From Desertimonas sp963733085 (lineage in GTDB: Bacteria > Actinomycetota > Acidimicrobiia > Acidimicrobiales > Ilumatobacteraceae): a stretch of 64,000 bases of DNA. The stretch is taken from NCBI GenBank assembly GCA_963733085.1, contig CAVTBY010000016.1:62001-126000 (forward strand). The letters run 5' to 3'. The notes under the pieces were generated by a model. It was given only the letters and a program-made list of their open reading frames with translations. It was not told the DNA's origin and did not search any database. Of the stretch, positions 55,421-64,000 are shown piece after piece (position 1 is the stretch's first letter; each line of letters starts with the position of its first letter). Position numbers and translations under genes: made by a program.

Positions 55421-56436
55421 ATGTTGCTGTCGCGGGTGGCCGATCGGATCTACTGGGCGGCGCGGTACATCGAGCGGGCCGAGGACACGGCGCGGCTCGT
55501 GCGGGCCCACGGCGAGCTGATGGCCGACCTGCCGACGCACGTGACGACGAAGTGGGAGCCGCTCGTCACCGTCGTCGGCAGCGACGCCCAGTTCGAGCGC
55601 TCGCGCAACGGGACCAGCGGTCCAGTCGCAGTCGCAGTCGCAGTCGCAGTCCCAGTCGTCCGGACGCGGCCCGACGACCGCGGAGATGGCCGTCGCCTCG
55701 TTCCTCGTCAGCGACCGGACGAACCCGAGCAGCGTCGTCAGCTGCGTCGTGTCGGCCCGGGAGAACCTGCGCACGACGCGCGACACGATGCCCCGCGACG
55801 GCTGGCTGCACGCTCAACGACCTCTACCTGTACGTGGCGACGGAGGCCGACCGCGGTCGCGACCGGCGGATCCGCGAGCGCTTCCTGAACCGCGTCATCG
55901 CCGACAGCCGCCGCCTCGACGGCGTGCTGGCGACGGCGATGACCCACGACGAGGCGTACGTCATGTGGCGCCTCGGGCGGGCGCTCGAGCGGGCCGACAT
56001 GACGACCCGCGTGCTCGGCGTGCGCGCCGCCGCCGTGCTGTCGCTGCCGCGTCGGCGCAACGGCGACGGCGTCGCACCGGAGGGCCACGACGAGGTCCAG
56101 TGGATGGGCGTGCTGCGCTCGGTCCAGGGCCTGCAGATGTACCAGCGGGCCGTGCGCGGCCCGATCGAGGGCCCGTCGGTCGTGCGCTTCCTGCTCGACC
56201 ACGACCGCTTCCCGCGGGCCGTGCGGGCCCTGCTGCGGGAGATCCGCCGGGCGCTCGCCGAGCTGCCCGATCCCGGGCGGCCGCTCGACGCCGTCGACCA
56301 CGTCGAGGCCGTGCTGCGCGACTCGACCGCGGCGAGCACCGACGGCGCCGCGCTCGACGACGCGATGGACGCCCTGCAGGTGGCCATCGCCCAGCTCGAC
56401 CGGCGGATCACCGAGCGCTACCTGCGGGTCGGGTGA
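55421..56436 (+). CDS. Alpha-E (DUF403) domain protein, frameshifted
   Basis: About 337 residues. MLLSRVADRIYWAARYIERAEDTARLV is the family's N-terminal signature; AEMAVASFLVSD, the acidic ATEADRGRDRRIRERF helix and MWRLGRALERADMTTRV follow. The frame must be shifted near 55620 and 55806. In the corrected frame a run of five CAGTCG units (55623-55652) reads as repeated Ser-Gln, between helices. Alpha-E proteins accompany ATP-grasp and transglutaminase genes, and their exact job is not known. Confidence 0.85.
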
Positions 56437-58651
56437 TGCTCGGCCGAGGAGCTGCTCGACGCGGTTCCTGCACGATCGCACGGCACTCGGCCGCCGCCAG
56501 ACCGAGGCCGACCGCGTGATCGCGGCCTCGCTCGCCGGTCACCTCGTCCACGACCTGCGCGCGCCGGACGACCCGTCGCGACCGTCGCCGAACCGGCCGT
56601 GGCGGCTCGACCCGGTCCCGCTCGTGCTCGACGGCGCCGGTGTTCGACGCGCTGGCCGCCGCCGTGACGGCAGCGGCATGCAGGCGATGGAGGTGCTGCT
56701 CGCCGACCTCTACGGGCCCGCGCCGGCCGTGCGCGAGGGCTGGGTGCCGGCCGAGGCGCTGGCGTCGAGCGAGCGCTACCGGCTCGCCGCGGTCGGCGCG
56801 CCGCCGCCGCCGCGGTGGCTGACGACGTACGCCGTCGACGTCGTCGCCGCTGCGCCGACGGGTCGTGGCGCGTCGTCCAGGACCTCACCGACACGCCGAC
56901 CGGCGTCGGCTACGCGCTGCTCGACCGGTCGGTCATGGCGCGGCGTCGCGGCCGAGCTGCTCGGCCCGGAGGGCACCGGCGACCTGGCGTCGATCAGCGG
57001 GTTCCCGGCCGAGCTGCGCCACGCCCTGGCGACGCTCACGGCGGCGCGCAGCCCGCGCATCGTGCTGTTCACCGGCGGCGTCGACGATGCCGGCGTACGT
57101 CGAGCACTCGGCGCTGGCCCGGCTGCTCGGGTTCCACCTCGTCGAGCGGCCCGACCTCGTCGTGCGGCAGGGCCGGCTGTGGCTGCGCACGCTCGGCGGC
57201 CTCGACCCGATCGACGTCGTCTACCGCCGCCTGTCCGACGCCGTGCTCGACCCGATCGAGGCCAGCGCCACCGGCAGCGCCGGCGTGCCCGGGCTCGTGC
57301 TGGCCGTCGGCCGAGGGCGGCGTCGTGCTCGCCAACGCCCACGGCGTCCGGCGTGCTCGAGGATCCGGCGCTCGCGCCGTTCTGGCCGGCGGCCGTCGAG
57401 GGCCTCACCGGGACGTCGCTGACGCTCGGCGACGCTCGCGACGCGAGCGACGAGCTCGCCGCCGTGCCGGCGTTCCGGCGCCGGCCAGGTCGTCAGCCGC
57501 CAACGTCGTCGTCCGCCTGCACGCCGTCGCCGGACCCGACGGCGTGACGGTGATGGCCGGCGGCAACGGGCGGGTGCTCGCCCCCGGCGACGACCCCCGG
57601 CGGCCGACGGCCCGGCTGGCCAAGGACGTGTGGGTGCTCGGCGCGGCCCGCGCCGCGCCGGTGATCGTGGCGCCCGCCGCTGCCGCAGGTCGACCTCGGC
57701 TCGTCCGTGCCGACCCGCGCCGCCGACGCGCTGTTCTGGGTCGGCCGGGCGGCCGAGCGGGCCGAGGCGATCGCCAAGACGGCGCGGGTCGATCGCCTCC
57801 CGCCGCCAGCAGGACCCGTCGCTGGCCTCGTTCGACGGCGGGCGCTGGGCCGCGCCGCATGGCCGCCGTGCTGCGCGTCGTGCGCGGCGCGGCGCTCGAC
57901 GCCGAGCCGCCGCGCCGGCCGGCCGATCGTCGCCCTCGACGGCGAGCTGGCCGCGGCGACGCGCGCCGTCGCCGACCGGCTCAACGCGCTCGCTCGCCGA
58001 CGCCGCGACGGTCGGCGAGTACCTGTCGGTGACGACCGGCCGGGTGCTCGGCAACCTCGCCGAGTCGCGCGACGAGCTGAGCGACGGGCCGGGCGCCGAT
58101 CGACGTGCTCGACGCGACGATCGCCGACCTCGCCGACGTTCGTCGGGCTGTGGAACGAGAGCACCGTGCGCGGCCCGGCGTGGCGCTTCGGCGACATCGG
58201 CCGGCGCGTCGAGCGGGCGCTCGTCGTGCTGGAGCTCGTCGACTCGTGCCTGCCGCGCGTCGACGCCGAGCGCGAGCCGCCCGACGTCGTCGACCGGTCG
58301 GCGCTCGAGGTCGCTGCTGGCGGCCAACGAGAGCCTCGTCGCCTACCGCCGGCGCCACCGCAGCGACGTCGAGCTGGCGGCGACGGTCGAGCTGCTGCTC
58401 CACGACGTCGACAACCCGCGGTCGTACGCCGCGTCGATGCACCGCCTCGCCGATCACGTCGACGCCGTCGAGTGGAGCCACGGCCAGCGCGCCGTGGCGA
58501 CGATGGCGGCGATGCTCGACGGCGACGACCCGCTCGACGCGCATCGGCAAGGCCTACGAGAGCGTCGACGGCGTTCGGCCGGCTGCGTCGTCGACACGTG
58601 GTTCGCCACGCCCGTCAACCCGATGCTCGTGCGCGGGCAGGCGTGCGGTGA
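56436..58651 (+). CDS. ATP-grasp / alpha-E fusion protein, heavily frameshifted
   Basis: The ATG overlaps the previous stop (TGATG). Pieces in all three frames assemble into one protein of about 735 residues. The first half is a second circularly permuted ATP-grasp domain (LLADLYGPAPAVREGW, VQDLTDTPTGVGYALLD, IVLFTGGVDDA, VYRRLSDAVLDPIEA). The second is an alpha-E domain (ALFWVGRAAERAEAIAKTARV, FVGLWNESTVRGPAWRFGDIG, LLHDVDNPRSYAASM). At least ten +1 shifts lie between 56450 and 58650. The two domains fused in one chain is a known variant of this cluster. The stop overlaps the transglutaminase GTG (GTGA). Confidence 0.8.
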
Positions 58652-59627
58652 CGCGGGCCGCTGCACTACCGCGTGTGCCCACCGCACGACGTACCAGTAC
58701 GCGCAGCCGATGGCCGACGGCTACACGCTGGCCTACCTGCTGCCGCGCCCGACGCGCGCTGCAGGTCGTCGAGCGGGCCGAGGTCGAGGTCGACCCGGCG
58801 CCGGACGAGCGGGCCGAGCACATCGACGTGTTCGGCAACCGGGTGCTGCAGATCGGCATCCACCGCGCCCACGACGCGCTGACGCTGCTCGGCGCGCAGC
58901 GAGGTCGTCGTCGAGCCGGGCCGGCTGCCGTCGGCGCGGCGAGCCGTGGGAGGTCGTGGCGATGCGCGTCGGCCGAGCTGCGCGGCGGCGACGCGCTGGC
59001 CGTGCGACCGTTCGCCGGCAGCTCGCCGTACGTGCCGCCTCGACCGCCACGGCGAGGCCCTGCGGGCGCTCGCCGAGGAGGCGTTCACGCCGCACCGGCC
59101 GGTCGTCGACGGGGCCCGGGACCTGTGCCACCTGATCCACGAGACGTTCGAGTACGACCCGTCGTTCACGGACGTGTCGACGCCGCTGTCGGTCGTGCTC
59201 GACGCCCGGCGCGGCGTGTGCCAGGACTTCGCCCACCTCGTCGACCGGGTGCCTGCGCTCGCTCGGGCTCGCCGCGCGCTACGTCAGCGGGTACATCGAG
59301 ACCGATCCGCCGCGCCGGGCGGCGCGGCTGCGCGGCGCCGACGCGTCGCACGCCTGGTGCTCGCTGTGGGTGCCGCAGCAGGGGTGGATCGACTTCGACC
59401 CGACGAACGACCGCTTCCCGACGCACCGCCACGTCACGGTGGCCTGGGGCCGCGACTACGGCGACGTGGCCCCGGTCCGCGGCGTCGTCATCGGTCCGGC
59501 CGCCGAGCAGATCCTGTCCGTCGAGGTCGACGTCGAGCGCGTGCCCGCTGCGAGCCGTCGCGACCCGCGTACTGGGCGCGACCGTCTCGAACGGCGATCG
59601 GGCGCGCTCGCCTCGAACTCGGACTGA
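58648..59627 (+). CDS. Transglutaminase-like cysteine protease/ligase, frameshifted
   Basis: About 320 residues. N-terminal beta domain (YQYAQPMADGYTLAYLLPRP, HIDVFGNRVLQIGI), then the transglutaminase core with Cys in RRGVCQDFAHLV, His in ADASHAWCSLWVP and Asp in WIDFDPTNDRF. The catalytic triad is complete. Several +1 shifts (near 58660, 58757, 58898, 59040, 59250, 59320) have to be removed. In this gene cluster the enzyme is predicted to cut or cross-link the peptide made by the ATP-grasp ligases. The end is the first stop in the last frame and may be slightly off. Confidence 0.82.
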
Positions 59628-59639
59628 GCGCGTCCAGAC

Positions 59640-59660
59640 GGCCGGCGCGTCGGCCGGCTG
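59640..59660 (+). terminator. Possible terminator hairpin
   Basis: Short inverted repeat GCCGGC / GGCCGGC with a 5-6 nt loop followed by TGTGATTT, between transglutaminase and MFS genes. Weak evidence. Confidence 0.3.
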
Positions 59661-59715
59661 TGATTTGCGTCGCACGGGCGGACCGGACGCACGAACGGTG
59701 GTTGCGCCCAGCAAC

Positions 59716-60973
59716 ATGTCGGGTGTCCGGCTCGCGCCTCGTCTCGAAGCCGTTCGTGGCCGTCACGGCGGCGACCGGGCGCGTTCTTCGTCTACGTCGG
59801 CATGCTCGTGCCGCTGCTGCCGACGGTTCATCGAGGACGAGCTCGGCGCCGGCGAGCTCGGCGTCGGCCTCAGCGTCGTCGACGTTCGCGTTCGCCGCGA
59901 TCTTCGCCCGGCCGCTGATCGGCCGGCTCGTCGACGCGCTACGGCCGCCGGCGCGTGATGATCGGCGGCTCGCTGCTCGGCCGGCGTCGCCGGGTTCCTG
60001 TGCGCCACCGTCGACTCGCTGCCGCCGCTGCTCGCGCTCCGCGGCCTCGCCGGCATCGGCGAGGCCGCCGCTGTTCGTCGGCGCGGCGACGCTCGTCGCC
60101 GACCTCGCCCCGCCGCGACCGGCGGGCCGAGGCGGCCAGCTACTTCTCCGTCGCCGTGTTCGGCGGCCTCGGCATCGGTCCGGTCATCGGCGAGGCGGTG
60201 CTCGGCGGACGATCGCTTCCACCTGGCGTTCCTCGTCGCCGCCGGCGTTCACCGTGCTCGCCGCCGTGCTGTCGCTCGCCGTGCCCCACTCCGTGCCGCC
60301 CGGCCGGCCGACGACGCCGACCTCGAGCCGCGTGCCCGACGCGCGCGGGCTGCGCCGCGTTCATCCACCCGGCCGCGCTCGGGCCCGGGCCTCGTGCTGG
60401 CGTCCGGCATCGCCGCGTTCTCGGCGTTCTCGGCGTTCCTCCCCGACCACGCCCGCTCGATCGGCCTCGCCGGCTCCGGCGGCCTGTTCGCCGCCTACAG
60501 CGTCGTCTGCCTCGTGCTGCGCATCGTCGGCGCCCGCCTGCCCGAGCGCCTCGGCGCCCGGCGCGCCGTGACGATCGCGTTCGTCACGCTCGCCGCCGCG
60601 CTCGCGGGCGCTCGCCGCGTTCCCCGAGGCGTGGGCGCTGTGGGCCGCGGCCGTCGTCATCGGCGTCGGGATGGCGTTCATGTACCCGTCGCTGATGGCG
60701 CTCACCGTCAACCGCGTCGACGATCGCGAGCGCCCGGTCGCCGATCAGCTCGTTCACGATGTTCTTCGAGATCGGCACCGTCAGTCGGCGGCCTCGTGCT
60801 CGGCGCTCGTCGCCCAGCTGCTCGGCAAGCGGGCGTCGTTCGGCGCCGCCGTCGCTGCTGTGCGCGTTCGGCCTGTGGCTGCTGCGCAGCCCGCGTCGCG
60901 CCCGCCGAGCGGCGCGCCGCCGCCGCGCCCGGTCGTCCGCGCCGGCGTCTCGTCCCCGTCGCCTGCCGACTGA
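59716..60973 (+). CDS. MFS transporter, frameshifted
   Basis: About 410 residues with twelve predicted hydrophobic segments distributed over three frames. VGMLVPLLP, IFARPLIGRLVD with the following RYGRR (MFS motif A region), GLAGIGEAALFVGAATLVADL, GIAAFSAFSAFLPD and IGVGMAFMYPSLMALTVNRV are typical. The start is taken at ATG 59716 with a +1 shift just after, and the exact C-terminus is uncertain. A drug or metabolite exporter is likely; the substrate is unknown. Confidence 0.75.
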
Positions 60974-61051
60974 CCCGGCGGCCGCCGCTGGCGCGTCGCG
61001 CTGTCCGATTCCCGCTCGTCGGCCGGCACCGGCACGGGCCATGATGGGGGC

Positions 61052-62538
61052 GTGCGTCGCTCGACCACGACCGCTGCTACCGGGCCGTGCAGAGCCGCGA
61101 CCGCCGCTTCGACGGCTGGTTCGTCACCGCCGTGCGCGACGACCGGCATCTACTGCCGGCCGAGCTGCCCGGCCGTCACGCCGAAGCGCCGGCAACGTCG
61201 AGTTCTTCCCGACGGCGGCCGCCGCCCAGCAGCGCGGCTACCGGGCCTGCAAGCGGTGCCGGCCCGACGCCACGCCCGGCTCGCCGGAGTGGAACGTCCG
61301 CGGCGACGTCGTCGCCCGGGCGATGCGCCTCGTCGTCGACGGCGTCGTCGACCGCGAGGGCGTCGCGCGGCCTCGCCCGCCGGCTCGCCTACAGCGAGCG
61401 CCACCTGACGCGGCTCGTCACCGACGAGCTCGGCGCCGGCCCGCTCGCCATCGCCCGGGCCCAGCGCGCCCACACCGCCGCGCATCCTCATCGAGACGAC
61501 CGACCTGGACTTCACGTCCGATCGCCTTCGCCGCCGGCTTCGGCAGCGTGCGCCAGTTCAACGACACCGTCCGCGACGTGTTCGCGGCGACGCCGTCGGC
61601 GCTGCGCGCCGCCGGCCGGCCGCGGCCCGGCCGGCGCCGGCCGGCGCCGTCGAGCTCGACCTCGCCGTCGCGCGAGCCGTTCGACGCCGAGCGACCTCGT
61701 GGCGTTCCTCGCCGCCCGCGCCGTGCCCGGCGTCGAGGCCTGGGACGGCGCGGCGTTCCACCGCGCGCTCGACCTGCCCGCACGGCCACGGCGTCGCCGT
61801 CGCTGCGCCGCCGCCGGCGCGGCCGCGACCGCCGGCCGGCGTCACGGTGCGCCTGCGGCTCGCCGACTGGCGCGACCTCGGCCCCGCCGTGCGGCGCATC
61901 CGCCGGCTGCTCGACCTCGACGCCGACCCCGTCGCCGTCGACGCCGCGCTCGGCCGACGACCCGGTGCTCGCGCCGCTCGTCGCCGCCGTCCCCGGGCTG
62001 CGCGTGCCCGGGCAGCGTCGACCCGTTCGAGACCGCCGTGCGGGCCGTCGTCGGCCAGCAGATCTCCGTCGCCGGCGCGCGCACCGTCGCCGGGCGCATC
62101 GTCGCCGCGGCCGGCGCGCCGCTGGCGATCGACGGCGGCCCGGTGACCCACGTGTTCCCGTCGCCGGCCGCGCTCGCCGCCGCTCGACCCGGCGACGCTG
62201 CCGATGCCGCGCAGCCGCGGCCGCACGATCGTCGAGCTGGCCGCCCGCGTCGCCGACGGGCGCGTCGTGCTCGACGCCGGCGCCGACCGCGACGACGTGG
62301 CCGCCGCGCTGCTCGACGGTGCCCGGCATCGGCCCGTGGACGGCCGGCTACGTGCTGATGCGCGGGCTCGGCGACCCCGACGTGTTCCTGCCGACCGACC
62401 TCGGCGTCCGCGCCGGCCTGGCCCGGCTCGGCGCTCGGCGCCGATCGGGCCGAGCGCTGGCGACCGTGGCGCTCGTACGCCCTGCACCACCTGTGGGCGA
62501 TCGCCGGCGCCGACACCGACGCGAGGAGGCCGCGATGA
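61052..62538 (+). CDS. Ada-type zinc domain / AraC HTH / AlkA glycosylase fusion, frameshifted
   Basis: About 490 residues. The N-terminal Ada metal-binding domain shows DRCYRAV, FDGWFVTAV, GIYCRPSCPAVTPKR and RACKRCRPD, with all four Cys. An AraC-type HTH follows (LARRLAYSERHLTRLVTDELG, IAFAAGFGSVRQFN). The C-terminal half is a 3-methyladenine DNA glycosylase: VVGQQISVAGARTVA, the helix-hairpin-helix VPGIGPWTAGYVLMR and the catalytic Asp in LPTDLGVR. It would sense alkylphosphotriesters and excise alkylated purines. At least seven +1 shifts. It ends in ATGA overlapping ogt. Confidence 0.85.
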
Positions 62539-63039
62539 CGCGCTGCCACCACACGATCGACAGCCCGATCGGACCGCTCACGCTGGTCGCCGCGGACGGC
62601 GCGCTGCGCGAGATCCGCTTCCCGAACGCGCCGCCCGTCGACGCCGACGCCGGACCCGACGACCCGACCGACCCCGTGCTCGTCGACGCCGCCCGCCAGC
62701 TCGGCGAGTACTTCGCCGGGCACCCGGCTCGACGTTCGACCTGCCGCTGCGAGCCGCTCGGCACGCCGTTCCAGCTCGACCGCGTGGCGGGGCCTGACGA
62801 CGATCCCGTACGGCGAGACGGTCAGCTACGGCGAGCAGGCCCGCCGGCTCGGCCACGACGGCAAGGCCCGGGCCGTCGGCGCGGCGAACGGTCGCAACCC
62901 GCTCCCGATCGTGCTGCCGTGCCACCGCGTCGTCGGCAGCGACGGCAGCCTCGTCGGCTTCGGCGGCGGCATCGAGACGAAGGCCTGGCTGCTGCACCAC
63001 GAGCGCCAGGTGATCGGCGTCGAGCTCCCGCTGTCGTAG
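62535..63039 (+). CDS. ogt: Methylated-DNA-protein cysteine methyltransferase, frameshifted
   Basis: About 167 residues. The acceptor Cys is in VLPCHRVVGSDG, with YGETVSYGEQARRLG and AVGAANGRNPLPI before it. Two +1 shifts near 62730 and 62790 join the N-terminal domain (TIDSPIGPLTLVAADG) to the rest. It removes O6-alkyl groups from guanine irreversibly. The ATG overlaps the end of the AlkA fusion, so the two repair genes are coupled; a GAGGAGG lies upstream. Confidence 0.9.
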
Positions 63040-63054
63040 GTCCGGACGCCAACG

Positions 63055-63060
63055 TACGAT
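63055..63060 (+). promoter_or_regulatory. -10 box for the DinB-like gene
   Basis: TACGAT, 6 nt before GTG 63067, showing that the segment right of the junction also uses leaderless-type starts. Confidence 0.45.
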
Positions 63061-63066
63061 CGCGCG

Positions 63067-63815
63067 GTGCCGCAGGAGGTCGCCGACACGCAGGAGTTCC
63101 GCGAGGCGACGTTCCGGCGGGTCGATCTCTCCGGGGTGACGATGCGCGACGTGGATCTGCGCGGGGCGCGGATCATCGACGCCGTGCTGGTGGACGCCGA
63201 CATGTCCGGCCTGATCACCGGTCTGCGCGTCAACGGGGTCGAGGTCGGCCCCGCTGATCGAGGCCGAGCTCGACCGGCTGCACCCGGAGCGGCTGCAGCT
63301 GCGCGGCACGGATCCGGACGGCCTACGCAACGGCTGGGCGGTCGTCGAAGCGTTCTGGCGACCGACGATCGAGCTCGCCCGGAGCCTGCCGGAGGACGTG
63401 CGGCAGCGGCGCGTGGACGGGGAGTGGTCGCTGGTGGAGACGCTCCGCCACCTCGTGTTCGTGACGGACGCCTGGTTCGGGCGCGCTGTGCTCGGCCTGG
63501 TCGACCCGTACGACCCGATCGGTCTGGTGCCCACGTTCCTCGGTGACGGGACGCGCTCGGTCTGGCGGCGGCTGGCGAGCCGTCGTTCGACGACGTCCTC
63601 GCGGTGCGTGAGCAGCGCGATGGCGAGCGTCCGCCGCTACCTGGCGACGATCGGCCCGGACGAGCTGGCCCGGCCGCGGCGCGGCAACGACGCGGCGGGC
63701 TACCCGCCGCCCACCGGGCACAGCGTGCGTGGCGTGCCTGCACGTCGTGATGGACGAGGAGTGGAACCACCACCAGTACGCGACGCGCGACCTGGCGACG
63801 CTCACGGCTGGTTGA
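63067..63815 (+). CDS. Pentapeptide-repeat / DinB-like protein, frameshifted
   Basis: About 247 residues. Residues 1-60 carry pentapeptide-like repeats (FREATFRRVDLSGVTMRDVD). The rest is a DinB-fold helical bundle with metal-binding histidines in LVETLRHLVFVTDAWF and DEEWNHHQYATRDL. Extra bases near 63252, 63562, 63600 and 63735 were bypassed to read it through to GLAASEPSFDDVL and the end. DinB-like proteins are often thiol S-transferases using mycothiol or bacillithiol; that activity is only a family possibility. Confidence 0.75.
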
Positions 63816-64000
63816 TCAGGCGCGGCTGCGGGCGCGGGCGGACTGCTCGCGGCGGGCGCGGGCGTCGGCCTGCTTCTTGCGCTTGAGCTCCTGGCGCTTG
63901 GCCTTGATGGCGTCGCGCTCGGTGCTCGACACGTCGGGCGCCCGCACGATCGGGCTCGGCCGGACCGGTTCGGCCGGCGGCAGCTTGACGAGGTCGTCGT
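63816..64000 (-). CDS. C-terminal end of a basic protein, cut by the window edge
   Basis: 60 residues visible, ending at TGA 63816-63818. The sequence (LVKLPPAEPVRPSPIVRAPD, then ERDAIKAKRQELKRKKQADARARREQ) is a charged tail of Lys/Arg and Ala, probably following a membrane or RNA-binding domain outside the window. Function cannot be told. Confidence 0.5.
   Translation of the reverse strand, partial: DDLVKLPPAEPVRPSPIVRAPDVSSTERDAIKAKRQELKRKKQADARARREQSARARSRA

Noticed and set aside
54345..63815. Programmed frameshifting as an explanation for the split genes
   Set aside because: Shifts occur many times per gene, without slippery sequences or downstream structures, and in unrelated genes.

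Overview
The window is high-GC actinobacterial DNA. The pointers are a WhiB regulator, a gcvH - FHA (garA) - MerR (ftsR) - DUF151 - MerR order that I recall from mycobacteria, a DUF4193-type acidic protein, a dedicated ThyX-like protein, and many genes that appear leaderless (a TAnnnT box 6-8 nt before an ATG or GTG). The overall flavour is Acidimicrobiia-like, but that is an inference. Gene density is high, genes lie on both strands, and adjacent genes often overlap by 4 bp (ATGA or GTGA).

Layout of 1-54.3 kb: maltose-type ABC transporter (1-2979); double-length ThyX-like protein, acidic zinc-ribbon protein and a broken GNAT (3.0-6.2 kb); enoyl-CoA hydratase, repeat-rich hypothetical, gamma-carbonic anhydrase, ribokinase, WhiB, threonine aldolase and RpiR regulator (6.4-12.6 kb); zinc-finger small protein and secreted five-repeat peptidoglycan-binding/M23 endopeptidase (12.6-15.2 kb); tandem glycine riboswitch and gcvP (15.3-18.4 kb); the minus-strand block gcvT / MerR / DUF151 / ftsR / garA-like / gcvH / pgsA (18.9-23.7 kb); HIT, SRAP, acyltransferase-SGNH, glutaminase and AlkD-like proteins (23.7-29.3 kb); a decayed integrative element in tRNA-Pro (30.36-31.52 kb); der, DUF512 and ispH (31.8-35.8 kb); acyl-CoA dehydrogenase, acyl-CoA synthetase, cupredoxin, ALDH, GDPD and gamma-glutamyltransferase (35.8-43.0 kb); M20 amidohydrolase, site-2 protease and phosphoribosyltransferase (43.9-46.9 kb); an AbiEi/DUF559 gene bracketed by 46-bp palindromes; a three-subunit xanthine-dehydrogenase-type molybdoenzyme (47.8-51.6 kb); PPK2; and a family-5 solute-binding protein followed by the first codons of its permease (52.5-54.3 kb).

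At about 54.33-54.36 kb the permease is cut off after some 13 codons and the sequence becomes the middle of a circularly permuted ATP-grasp gene. From there to about 63.8 kb the DNA looks still GC-richer and carries apparent single-base insertions every 100-200 bp. The genes are recognisable in pieces: ATP-grasp, alpha-E, ATP-grasp/alpha-E fusion, transglutaminase, MFS transporter, Ada/AraC/AlkA fusion, Ogt, and pentapeptide/DinB. I read the junction as an assembly chimera or a poorly polished segment, though a real recombination point is possible.

Genes that plausibly act together: MalEFG; the glycine cleavage system (gcvP under the glycine riboswitch, gcvT and gcvH in the divergent block); xanthine dehydrogenase, an M20 ureidohydrolase-type enzyme and a purine-type phosphoribosyltransferase (purine salvage or catabolism); ATP-grasp/alpha-E/transglutaminase (predicted peptide synthesis or tagging); and Ada-AlkA with Ogt (alkylation repair). 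The most unusual non-coding signals are the paired palindromes around the AbiEi/DUF559 gene, a 49-bp palindrome present twice, and four divergent gene pairs whose -10 boxes overlap.
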